From: an uncultured Gemmatimonadota bacterium
Lineage (GTDB): Bacteria > Gemmatimonadota > Gemmatimonadetes > Gemmatimonadales > Gemmatimonadaceae
Length of the DNA: 27,643 nt
Direction of reading: 5' to 3'
Assembly: GCA_946478895.1 (NCBI GenBank)
Contig: CAMLDY010000028.1
Span: forward strand, 1 to 27,643
Translations under genes and position numbers: made by a program
The notes under the pieces: generated by a model
What the model saw: the letters and a program-made list of their open reading frames with translations, nothing else
What the model was told of the DNA's origin: nothing
Databases searched by the model: none
In this document: piece after piece, positions 1-9,567 of the stretch
Numbering within the stretch: the stretch's first letter is position 1
Layout: each line of letters begins with the position of its first letter

Positions 1-1
1 G

Positions 2-1239
<1,238 letters not shown>

Positions 1240-1243
<4 letters not shown>

Positions 1244-2148
1244 GCTTCGCCTGGCCGTCGAAGTCCCAGCGGCCTACCATCTTCGGAATTCTCAACGTTA
1301 CCCCCGACAGCTTCAGCGACGGGGGTAACTTTTTTTCGACCGATGCCGCCATCGCCCAGGCAGATCGGATGATTTCGGAGGGAGCCGACGTCATCGACAT
1401 CGGTGGAGAATCCACGAGGCCGGGCGCGAAGCCTGTCTCCGCGCGTGAAGAGCTCAAGCGGGTGCTGCCCACGATTCGCGCGATTCGTTCCAGATGGAGC
1501 GAGGTCACGATTTCCATCGACACAGTCAAAGCAGACGTCGCGAAAGCAGCGCTTGCCGAGGGGGCGGAGATCGTGAATGACGTTTCCGGGCTCTCGCTCG
1601 ATCCAGCGATGGCTGGAGTGTGCGCCGAGGCCGGCTGCAACGTCGTGCTGATGCATTCGCGCGGAACCGTCGCCGAGATGGCGAGCTATGACAAGGCGGT
1701 GTATGGTCGTGATCCCGTCGGCGAGATCATCGCCGAGCTCGAGGAGAACGTCCAGAACGCACAGCGTGCCGGAATACACCCGGCCCGTATCGCGCTCGAT
1801 CCGGGGATCGGCTTCTCCAAAAAAACGGCCCACTCGCTGGCGACCGTCGTCGAGCTGGCGCGCATCGTTGCGCTCGGCTACCCCGTGCTGGTCGGTGCAT
1901 CCCGAAAGCGGGTGATCGCGGAGCTGATTCGCTACACCGCTGATCCCGCCAGCGCGTCGGCGGGCACCACTCTCGCGCCCCAGCTGATCTCGAACGACGA
2001 CCGCGACATGGCGACTGTCGGGGTGAACGTCGTCGGCTTTTACGCCGGGGCCCGGGTATTTCGAGTGCATCGGGTGCGACCCAATCGCCTCGCACTCGAT
2101 GCCGCGTGGGCGCTTACGCCGGACGAGTCAGAGCTGCTCTCCGACTGA
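1240..2148 (+). CDS. folP: dihydropteroate synthase
   Basis: Condenses 6-hydroxymethyl-dihydropterin diphosphate with p-aminobenzoate to give dihydropteroate in folate synthesis; it is the sulfonamide target. The 302-residue TIM barrel carries the family motifs in order: [11 protein letters not shown] (19-29), [11 protein letters not shown] (53-63), IDT (93-95), NDVSG (113-117), DPGIGFSK (187-194) and GASRKR (219-224). The C-terminal R-x-H pterin-phosphate site is Arg275/His277, in RVHRV where RVHDV is usual. The start is a GTG inside the ftsH stop (GTGA). The C-terminal stretch around residues 248-262 is more polar than typical, but the key ligands are intact. Its 3' end overlaps the convergent membrane-protein gene by 21 bp, with no visible terminator. 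Confidence 0.96.
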
Positions 2149-2772
2149 CGCTGTTCGAACCGCGGTGACTGGCTCTTCGAGGAAAATGCGGTCCTTTCCG
2201 AACCACCAGATCAGGAATCCGGTGGCGAAGACTTCCACGAGTATCAGCGTAGGCAGCACGTTCGGATGATTCATGAGCGGCGTCAGCGATCCGGAGGGAG
2301 GAAACATCAGCGGGATGTTCAGGAGATTGAAGACGACGATCCCGATCAGCAGCTCGCGCGAGCCGTCGAAGAATTTCCAGCACGCGGTGCAGAACGCGAG
2401 CTCGACGACGAAATCCAGAATCGGATAACCCTGGAGGTTGAGACCGAAGCGCGGCCCCCAGGAGAGTGGAAGAAGCGCGATGTCGGGCTCGTGATGGATG
2501 ATGTCGAGCGCGATGTGGGACAGGATTCCGAGGGCGATCGCGACGCCGACGGTCGAGCGGCGCGCCGATTTTCCCATGCCCCACACCAGCGCCGCGAGCA
2601 GCAGTCCAGTGGCGATGGAGTGCGAGTACGGGAGAAAGCTCAGATGCACGGCGTCGGGAGTTATGACCGCGCGCTCGATCGAGAGGTAGCTGAAGATTAT
2701 CCAGAGAAGCTCGACTGCCTGGACAGAAATGAGGAGCGGGATCAGTCCTACCCTCGGGAATTTCTTCTTCAA
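2128..2772 (-). CDS. small multi-pass membrane protein, resembling membrane-bound metal-dependent hydrolases (DUF457/YdjM-like)
   Basis: A 214-residue protein with about five to six hydrophobic segments (roughly 9-30, 51-67, 75-95, 118-133, 140-157 and 173-191). Conserved-looking histidines and acidic residues lie near membrane segments: His43, His51 (PYSHS), and His86, Asp90, His93 and His94 (SHIALDIIHH). That spacing resembles the DUF457/YdjM group of predicted membrane metal-dependent hydrolases, whose substrate is generally unknown. The first usable start is a TTG giving MKKKFPR. No ATG, GTG or TTG lies further upstream in frame before a stop, and no clear Shine-Dalgarno is seen. It converges with folP and overlaps its last 21 bp. 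Family placement is by motif only. Confidence 0.72.
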   Translation of the reverse strand: MKKKFPRVGLIPLLISVQAVELLWIIFSYLSIERAVITPDAVHLSFLPYSHSIATGLLLAALVWGMGKSARRSTVGVAIALGILSHIALDIIHHEPDIALLPLSWGPRFGLNLQGYPILDFVVELAFCTACWKFFDGSRELLIGIVVFNLLNIPLMFPPSGSLTPLMNHPNVLPTLILVEVFATGFLIWWFGKDRIFLEEPVTAVRTASVGEQL

Positions 2773-2948
2773 GACCAGTGCGGCTGAGGCATGACTGATG
2801 GGGTACGTAAGCCCTCCCGGCTGTTCGTTGGCTCCGCTCTCTCGGGCAACTCACGAGCCGCTGAATTAGTTTTGACTTCGTTACTCTCACCGAGGCGCTC
2901 CCGATAAGACGGTTTCCTTCGCCGGGTTGGACGACCGCCGTTCTCCTG

Positions 2949-4508
2949 TTGTTCGTTTACATGCTCACCCTCGCCCCGAGTGTCACGCTCTGGGATTCCG
3001 GTGAGTTCCTGGCTGCCATGCACTCGCTCGGCATCCCGCATCCGCCGGGCACCCCGCTTTACGTTCTGATCGGGAAGGTCTGGAGCCTCGCGTTCGCTTC
3101 CATCTTCGGTTTCGCCCGCTCGATCAACCTGCTCTCGGCCGTGAGCACTGCGTTCGCGTGCGGCATCCTCACCAGTCTGTTCACCAGGTGGACGGAGGAT
3201 GGGTTTGCAGGCACTGCTGCCGGGCTCACCGCCGGATTGATGTCCACGGTTTGGCTCGGCGCGACCGAGACCGAGGTGTACGCGGTTGCGTTTCTCTTCG
3301 GTACGGTGGTGCTGTGGGCGGCCGATCGCGCCGGGCAGAACTCGGACGCGCGTTGGGCGCTGCTCGCCGCGTACCTGGCAGGGCTCTCGTGGACACTCCA
3401 CCTCACTGCGCTGCTGGTTGTGCCAAGCGCGATTCTGCTCGTTTTCACCACCAGCGATGGGTACTTCGCGGTTCCGGTCGGGAGGCGCCACGCCGACGGC
3501 CGGCGCGAAGCGCATTCATTCGCCCGACTGCTGCGAAACGGGATCATCGTCACCGTCATCGGAATGACGTGTGTGCTATACCTGGTCATTCGCGCGCACC
3601 GCGATCCGGCAATCAATCAGGGCAATCCGTCCACCTTCGCATCTTTCATGGACGTCCTGCTCAGACATCAGTATGACGTGCCTTCGCTCTGGCCGCGCCA
3701 GGCTCCTTTTTATCTGCAGCTCGGGAATGTCTTCGAGTACGCCGACTGGCAGTTCGCGAAAGGGCTGACGCCCGACGCGCCCCCGAGCTGGTGGCGCACA
3801 CCGGTAACGGTCTTGTACGCTCTCGTCGCTCTGTACGGGTGCATCGCGCATCGCGCCGCCGACCGCCGCAGCTGGCGCGCGATGGTGGTGCTGTTTCTGG
3901 TCGGCTCGCTGGGCGTCGTCATCTATCTGAACCTCAAGGCCGGCCCGTCGTTCGGCGCCGGAATTCTGCCGGCAACCGCGCTCCACGAAGCGCGGGAGCG
4001 TGACTATTTCTTTTTCTGGGCCTTCGCCTGCTGGGGATTGTGGGCGGGATTTGGCGCGATTCGGCTATCGCGCCGTCTGATGGCGCCGCTCGGAGTGGTG
4101 GCGATGATCCTGCCATTCGCGCCGGCGCTTCTCAACTGGACCGCGGTCGATCGACGCACTGACCCGGTCGAGGCGCGTGCGCGCCAGGATGAGTCCGATA
4201 TGCTGGCGAAAGTTCCGCCGTCCGGCGTGCTGCTCGCCGTCGGCGACAACGACACTTATCCGCTCTGGTACCTGCAGCAGGTCGAGGGGACGCGTAAAGA
4301 CGTCACCGTCGTGACGGTGCCGCTGCTGGCGGCGAAATGGTACCGCGCCGAGCTCGCGCGGCGCTACAAGCTGCTCGATGCGACCGCTGTGGATCGGTGG
4401 CTGGGACGTGACAGCACCATCGCGTTGCTCACCAGGCGCTCGTACGACCAGAACCGGCCGGTGGTGCGGTCTCCCTACTACGCGCTCGATTCCACGGGCA
4501 GAAAGTAG
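2949..4508 (+). CDS. DUF2723-family multi-pass membrane protein (putative GT-C-type glycosyltransferase)
   Basis: A polytopic protein of at least 519 residues. The N-terminal signature WDSGEF (15-20) followed by HPPGTPLY (31-38), the mid-protein HEARERDYFFFW (346-357) and the C-terminal soluble motif DNDTYPLWYLQ (433-443) with KDV (450-452) are characteristic of DUF2723 proteins. That family is treated as GT-C-type glycosyltransferase-like (related to eukaryotic TMEM260); the substrate of this protein is unknown. Asp16 and Glu19 are the likely catalytic acidic pair. The start is uncertain. TTG 2949 is the only conventional start in frame, yet the open frame runs upstream to a stop at 2862 and encodes the rest of the first membrane helix (WTTAVLLLFVYML). 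A rare start further upstream, such as ATT 2865, or a sequence error is possible. The gene ends six bases before the convergent lipoprotein gene. The 176-bp divergent gap to the 2772 gene holds a TTGACT (2872-2877) without a good -10. Confidence 0.85.
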   Translation: MFVYMLTLAPSVTLWDSGEFLAAMHSLGIPHPPGTPLYVLIGKVWSLAFASIFGFARSINLLSAVSTAFACGILTSLFTRWTEDGFAGTAAGLTAGLMSTVWLGATETEVYAVAFLFGTVVLWAADRAGQNSDARWALLAAYLAGLSWTLHLTALLVVPSAILLVFTTSDGYFAVPVGRRHADGRREAHSFARLLRNGIIVTVIGMTCVLYLVIRAHRDPAINQGNPSTFASFMDVLLRHQYDVPSLWPRQAPFYLQLGNVFEYADWQFAKGLTPDAPPSWWRTPVTVLYALVALYGCIAHRAADRRSWRAMVVLFLVGSLGVVIYLNLKAGPSFGAGILPATALHEARERDYFFFWAFACWGLWAGFGAIRLSRRLMAPLGVVAMILPFAPALLNWTAVDRRTDPVEARARQDESDMLAKVPPSGVLLAVGDNDTYPLWYLQQVEGTRKDVTVVTVPLLAAKWYRAELARRYKLLDATAVDRWLGRDSTIALLTRRSYDQNRPVVRSPYYALDSTGRK

Positions 4509-4514
4509 CTCCGC

Positions 4515-5597
4515 TTACTGAATAACCAGCGAGTAATTCCCGGTCGCGCCGGCGGTATTCGTCCGCGCGGTGATCACGTAGAAATCCCTTGCCGCCGGCG
4601 TGAAAACGAGCGTTGCGTTCTTCGTGGTCCCGTCCGCATCGTCGTTCGAGGCGAGGATGGTGAGATCAGACGCGGCGTGAATCTCCAGATACGAATCGAC
4701 GTCGGGCGATGTCATTGAGACGGTCACGGGCTGGTTGGCGTCCAGCACGATCACGTACTCATCTCCAAAGATGCCGTTGAGAGCGCAATCGGTGGTCTGG
4801 AGGCTCTGCGCAGTCGTGATGCCGCGCACCACGAAAGCATCTTCACAGCCCGTTACGTGTGCGGTCGACGCAACGGACGCGATGGTGTAGGCGCCGGTCG
4901 CACCGGGCCAGTACGAGTTTGCGGCAAGGATGAAGTTGCCGGCCGGGAGGATCGCCTTGATCGAGGAGTGAGTGGTGTCGACGCCAACGTCGTCGTTGAG
5001 ACCAAGGACTCCGCCCGCGGCATTCAGCAGTGCCAGGAACGTGTCGAAGTGTTGCGCCGCCTGGGTGAAGACATACGTACCCGCGGTGGGAATGTTGACC
5101 GCGTAGAAATCTGCGAAGGTGCCGTCGGAGAGCTCGCAATCCTGCTGCGTCAGCTGACCATTATTCGTCGTGCCCACCACGTGCACCTGCGCGAAGCCAC
5201 AGGGATCGCTGCTCACCGCGGTGAAGGTAATGGGCGGAAGGTTGCCGGTTCGCGCCGACATCGTGTTGCTGCCCAGGATGGGCCCCAGGGTCCAGCCGCC
5301 TACGGTGGCGACGCCAGCCGAATCCGTGGTCGCGTTTCCGCCGCTCACGGCCCCACCGCCTGTTTCGATGCTGAACACCACCCGGGCGCCGACCACCGGC
5401 TGTCCGCTCCGGTTTCGGACAATCACCGACGGCAGTTCGAAGACGTCCCCGCCAGGAACCCCGGCAATGCTGGTCGAGGAATTTGCGTCAATGGTCGCCG
5501 GACTATTGTCGGGTCCCGTCGAATCGCCGCAGGAGATCTGAAAAACTGCGACGGCAGACAGCATTCCACGGACTGCGAGAGTTTTCGGGCGCATCAT
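4515..5597 (-). CDS. predicted secreted lipoprotein with an Ig-like domain and two PPC-like repeats
   Basis: A 360-residue protein if it starts at ATG 5597 (a second ATG follows at once). The N-terminus has basic residues, a hydrophobic stretch and Cys23 followed by GDSTGPD. The residues before the cysteine are Q-I-S, so the lipobox is imperfect, but the small polar run after Cys is typical of exported lipoproteins. Next comes an Ig/Big_1-like domain (about 37-125; contains NRSGQPVVGARVVFSI and TTDSAGVAT). Two related beta-rich repeats follow (about 138-240 and 255-360), each with a cysteine near its start, an FDTFLAL or VDSYLEI strand and an (L/S)NDD turn, ending GAYTIAS or GNYSLVI. These resemble bacterial pre-peptidase C-terminal (PPC) domains. 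No catalytic domain is present, so the role is unknown, probably surface or periplasmic binding. The frame stays open to a TTG at 5648, but that would put 17 residues ahead of the signal. Confidence 0.75.
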   Translation of the reverse strand: MMRPKTLAVRGMLSAVAVFQISCGDSTGPDNSPATIDANSSTSIAGVPGGDVFELPSVIVRNRSGQPVVGARVVFSIETGGGAVSGGNATTDSAGVATVGGWTLGPILGSNTMSARTGNLPPITFTAVSSDPCGFAQVHVVGTTNNGQLTQQDCELSDGTFADFYAVNIPTAGTYVFTQAAQHFDTFLALLNAAGGVLGLNDDVGVDTTHSSIKAILPAGNFILAANSYWPGATGAYTIASVASTAHVTGCEDAFVVRGITTAQSLQTTDCALNGIFGDEYVIVLDANQPVTVSMTSPDVDSYLEIHAASDLTILASNDDADGTTKNATLVFTPAARDFYVITARTNTAGATGNYSLVIQ

Positions 5598-5604
5598 CCG
5601 GGGC

Positions 5605-5632
5605 AATATCGGCGGGGTTTCCCCCACGTCAA
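5605..5632 (-). promoter_or_regulatory. putative promoter of the lipoprotein gene, close to the start codon
   Basis: On the minus strand TTGACG (5632-5627), a 16-nt spacer and GATATT (5610-5605) sit just 7 nt before ATG 5597, leaving almost no 5' leader. The spacer contains a short GGGG-GAAA-CCCC palindrome. The -35 matches five of six consensus positions and the -10 four of six. Initiation about 7 nt after the -10 would fall on or beside the ATG, implying a leaderless mRNA. This supports the start chosen for the lipoprotein. Prediction by eye only. Confidence 0.45.
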
Positions 5633-5717
5633 GCTGCACCCAAGCCAAATGCCGGTAAACCGGGGCGAAGCGCGGCCAACCCGCACCAGACGCCCGACAG
5701 GAGCATAATCGGGCGCT

Positions 5718-5783
5718 ACTGAAGACTACCAGCTAATAGCAGTCGGCGGAGCGGCTGGCTGCTCCGAGCTGGTAGTCTTCAGT
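5718..5783. repeat. nested inverted repeat (17-bp perfect arms plus an inner hairpin) after ahcY
   Basis: Arms 5718-5734 and 5767-5783 are perfect 17-bp reverse complements (ACTGAAGACTACCAGCT). Between them lie 12 unpaired bases and a second hairpin, CGGAGC (5747-5752) with GCTCCG (5761-5766), that abuts the right arm. It begins 15 bp beyond the ahcY stop and about 120 bp before the lipoprotein start, in a 200-bp intergenic region. There is no T-tract on either strand, so it is not a textbook intrinsic terminator. It could still act as an mRNA 3'-end stabiliser or a dispersed repeat. Confidence 0.8.
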
Positions 5784-5798
5784 GATCTTAAACCAACG

Positions 5799-7301
<1,503 letters not shown>

Positions 7302-7323
7302 TGAGAGTCTGCGTTGTTTCTCA

Positions 7324-8322
7324 CTAGGCGGTTTTCATGAGCGGAACCGCATCCGCTTTCTTTCGTGAAACGGTTTTGGACGCCGCAGCGCTTCGCTTGC
7401 CGGACGCCGCAAAAAGAGTCGGACCTTTCGCTTCGGGGTCGGCGGGAAGCTCGCTGTAACGAAAGCCGTCGAGCCCGGCCGCTTCCATCCAGGCACCGAG
7501 CGTTCCCCGGTCGAATCCCTGCCAGAGATGGCCCATCGTCTGTCGGAGGTCCTGGCGGTCGTGCGGCATCATATCCAGCACCAATAGACGGCCACCCGGC
7601 TTGAGGGCGCGAGCTGCTTCGGAGATCACTCTCGCTGGATCTGTCACGTAGTGCAGCACCAGGAAGAGCAGGGCAACATCGACCTCGCCGTCGTCAAGGG
7701 GCAAAGCTTCGAGCCGCCCATTTCGGATGTCGACGTTTCCGATTCCGTGAAGACGTTTCCTGGCGGCAGAGAGCATCGCCGTGGATTCGTCGACCGCGAT
7801 GACGCGCTTGACGAAGGGCGCGAGCGACAGCGCGACCGCGCCGGTACCGCATCCGAGATCCGCGACGGTCCACGATTCGTCTAGCAGGCCGAGCAATGCG
7901 ATGTCGGCGCGGCGACCAAAGAGCTCGAGGCGCATCTTGTCCCACTGGCCGGCCGAGGTCGAGAAGAACTGCTGCGAGCGCGTGGAGCGCTCGGCGAGGA
8001 CTGCCTGCGTCCGCCGCGCGTCGTGCTCCGCAGCGCTGGTGCGCAGGACTTCGTCGCGCACGATGTGCCAGAGTCGTCGACTCGCCGGATCGAGGCTGTC
8101 TGTAGCCAGTCGATAATGGCGGCTCGTTCCCTCGGCGCGCGCCTCCACCCACCCTTCAGCGCCGAGCATCTTGAGATGTCTGCTGATGGTGGACTGCGGG
8201 AGCTGCAGGATGGCTCGCAGCTCGTTGACCGTCAGCTCGTTGCGTTCGAGCGCGAGCAGGACCCGGCTCCTCGTCGGGTCGGCGAGGGCCGTCATCTGCC
8301 CAAAGAGGGCGGGCGCAGTCAA
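7324..8322 (-). CDS. ArsR-family regulator fused to a SAM-dependent methyltransferase domain
   Basis: A 332-residue two-domain protein. Residues 5-75 form an ArsR-type winged helix: the ALADPTR start helix at 12-18 and the recognition helix [13 protein letters not shown] at 41-53. The CxC metal-binding motif of metal-sensing ArsR proteins is absent, so metal sensing is unlikely. Residues about 118-305 are a class I methyltransferase: motif [10 protein letters not shown] (153-161), acidic Asp178 after beta-2, and [11 protein letters not shown] (240-250). The C-terminus is Lys/Ala-rich. Such fusions are known beside methionine and SAM-cycle genes. Here it precedes ahcY by 22 bp, so I infer it senses SAM or SAH and represses this unit. 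Translation probably starts at TTG 8322, which keeps the first helix whole; ATG 8295 is the alternative. Confidence 0.9.
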   Translation of the reverse strand: MTAPALFGQMTALADPTRSRVLLALERNELTVNELRAILQLPQSTISRHLKMLGAEGWVEARAEGTSRHYRLATDSLDPASRRLWHIVRDEVLRTSAAEHDARRTQAVLAERSTRSQQFFSTSAGQWDKMRLELFGRRADIALLGLLDESWTVADLGCGTGAVALSLAPFVKRVIAVDESTAMLSAARKRLHGIGNVDIRNGRLEALPLDDGEVDVALLFLVLHYVTDPARVISEAARALKPGGRLLVLDMMPHDRQDLRQTMGHLWQGFDRGTLGAWMEAAGLDGFRYSELPADPEAKGPTLFAASGKRSAAASKTVSRKKADAVPLMKTA

Positions 8323-8328
8323 AGCATC

Positions 8329-8346
8329 AATCCGTTCATCCGGATT
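8329..8346. promoter_or_regulatory. palindromic operator candidate at the ArsR-methyltransferase/ahcY promoter
   Basis: AATCCG (8329-8334), six bases, then CGGATT (8341-8346): a perfect 6+6 inverted repeat placed right after the predicted -10, over the expected transcription start, and 7 bp before the TTG start. This is where an ArsR-type autorepressor would be expected to bind. The sequence also reads as two direct ATCCG copies. Binding is inferred. Confidence 0.5.
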
Positions 8347-8348
8347 AA

Positions 8349-8377
8349 AGGTTATAACTATCGGGAGCCGAAGTCAA
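8349..8377 (-). promoter_or_regulatory. putative sigma70-type promoter of the ArsR-methyltransferase/ahcY unit
   Basis: Minus strand: TTGACT (8377-8372), then either TAACCT (8354-8349) after 17 nt or TATAAC (8356-8351) after 15 nt. The -35 matches five of six consensus positions. Transcription would begin around 8342, inside the palindrome at 8329-8346. The divergent xseB gene starts about 75 bp to the right. Confidence 0.5.
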
Positions 8378-8436
8378 GCGCGGCCAAGCCGGCACTTGGT
8401 ATTTTCTCTTGGTCCCTGCTTCGGCTGCCCGCGCAC

Positions 8437-8442
8437 AGGAGG
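8437..8442 (+). promoter_or_regulatory. strong ribosome binding site that fixes the xseB start
   Basis: A perfect AGGAGG lies 8 nt before ATG 8451. It decides between this ATG and the longer open frame that begins with a GTG/TTG-type codon at 8409. Confidence 0.8.
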
Positions 8443-8450
8443 AACCCAGC

Positions 8451-8663
8451 ATGACGTTCGAAAAGAATCTTCGCCGCCTCGACGAGATCATGGCCTCTCT
8501 GGAGAGCGAGCAGATCGGTCTCGACGCGTCGCTCAAGCTGTTCGAGGAAGGCATCGACTTGCTGCGCGAGGCGTCGGCGGAGCTCGACAAGGCGGAGACG
8601 CGCGTCCAGATGCTGATCGAAAGAGCGGACGGCGGGTTCCAGCTCCGGGAGATGGATCTCTAA
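8451..8663 (+). CDS. xseB: exodeoxyribonuclease VII small subunit
   Basis: A 70-residue, mostly helical protein of typical XseB length. The family core is clear: FEKNLRRLDEIMASLES (3-19), then LDASLKLFEEGIDLLREASAEL. XseB subunits wrap around the large subunit XseA to make the ExoVII complex, which degrades single-stranded DNA into oligonucleotides. xseA is not in the window. It is the first gene of the plus-strand run xseB-ispA-dxs-nadK-recN, and the next start is 3 bp past its stop. Confidence 0.93.
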   Translation: MTFEKNLRRLDEIMASLESEQIGLDASLKLFEEGIDLLREASAELDKAETRVQMLIERADGGFQLREMDL

Positions 8664-8666
8664 GAA

Positions 8667-9554
8667 GTGTCAGATGCATTCGAAGCCGATCGCGAAAAAA
8701 TCGAAGCGCAGCTCGACGCGATTTGCGCCAGTGATGTTGTCGCATCCCTTCCCGGGCGGCTCGGTGAGGCAATTCGTTACGCGCTGAAGAGCCCGGGGAA
8801 GAGAATCCGCCCACTCCTGGTCCAGCTGTCGTACCGCGCGGCCGGTGGCGCGGGAGATTCGAGCCTGCTTGCCTGCGCGCCGGAAGTCATTCACGCCTAC
8901 TCGCTCGTGCACGACGATTTGCCGTGTATGGACGACGACGACGTGCGGCGTGGGCGACCGACTGTGCACAAGGTGTTCGGCAATCGGGTCGCGATTCTCG
9001 CCGGCGTCGCCATGATCCCGCTTGCGGCGCGCGCCGTGCGCCATGGCGCGCAGGCCTTGCATCTGGCGCCCGGGACTATCGGCTCGATTCTCGATGTTCT
9101 TCTGGAGGCCGCCGGCGCCGGAGGGATGATCGGAGGACAGCTTCGCGATCTGACTGGAGAGGGAATCGCGCTCTCCCTCACTGAGAGAGAGTCGATCCAC
9201 TCGGCGAAGACGGGCGCTTTAATCAACGCCTCAGTGCGCGTGGGCGCTCTGGCTGCCGGTGCGACCGAGGATCAGCTCGAGGCATTTGGCAGCTACGGCC
9301 GCACGATCGGGCTGGCGTTTCAAATCATGGACGACGTTCTCGACGTGACGGCGACGACCAGCGTGATGGGAAAAACGACCGGACGCGATGCCGCGCTCGG
9401 GAAGAGCACCTATCCGGCGCTGCTGGGCGTGGATGCCGCGCGTAAGCGCGCCTCGTCGCTGATCGACGACGGTCTCGAGAGCCTGGAGAAGCATGGCTTG
9501 CTGACGCAGGAGCTGACACAAGTTGCTAATTTCATGGTAACCCGAACGTCCTGA
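8667..9554 (+). CDS. ispA: polyprenyl synthetase, (2E,6E)-farnesyl diphosphate synthase type
   Basis: Head-to-tail prenyltransferase joining isopentenyl diphosphate to DMAPP/GPP to make farnesyl diphosphate, the precursor of undecaprenyl phosphate, quinone side chains and other isoprenoids. Its 295 residues match the IspA length. The first Asp-rich motif is DDLPCMD (83-89), preceded by HAYSLVH as in bacterial FPP synthases and followed by RRGRPTVHK (95-103). Other motifs are GGQLRDL (156-162), KTGALI (181-186), the second Asp motif MDDVLD (221-226) and GKSTYPALLG. Chain length cannot be fixed by eye, but the region before the first motif fits FPP rather than long-chain synthases. The start is GTG 8667, three bases after xseB; dxs follows 13 bp downstream. 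Confidence 0.93.
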   Translation: MSDAFEADREKIEAQLDAICASDVVASLPGRLGEAIRYALKSPGKRIRPLLVQLSYRAAGGAGDSSLLACAPEVIHAYSLVHDDLPCMDDDDVRRGRPTVHKVFGNRVAILAGVAMIPLAARAVRHGAQALHLAPGTIGSILDVLLEAAGAGGMIGGQLRDLTGEGIALSLTERESIHSAKTGALINASVRVGALAAGATEDQLEAFGSYGRTIGLAFQIMDDVLDVTATTSVMGKTTGRDAALGKSTYPALLGVDAARKRASSLIDDGLESLEKHGLLTQELTQVANFMVTRTS

Positions 9555-9567
9555 AAAACACGCTCCA

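Noticed and set aside
7302..8400. SAH or SAM riboswitch controlling ahcY
   Set aside because: ahcY has only 22 nt upstream before the regulator gene, and the regulator's leader is too short; neither holds a riboswitch-like fold.
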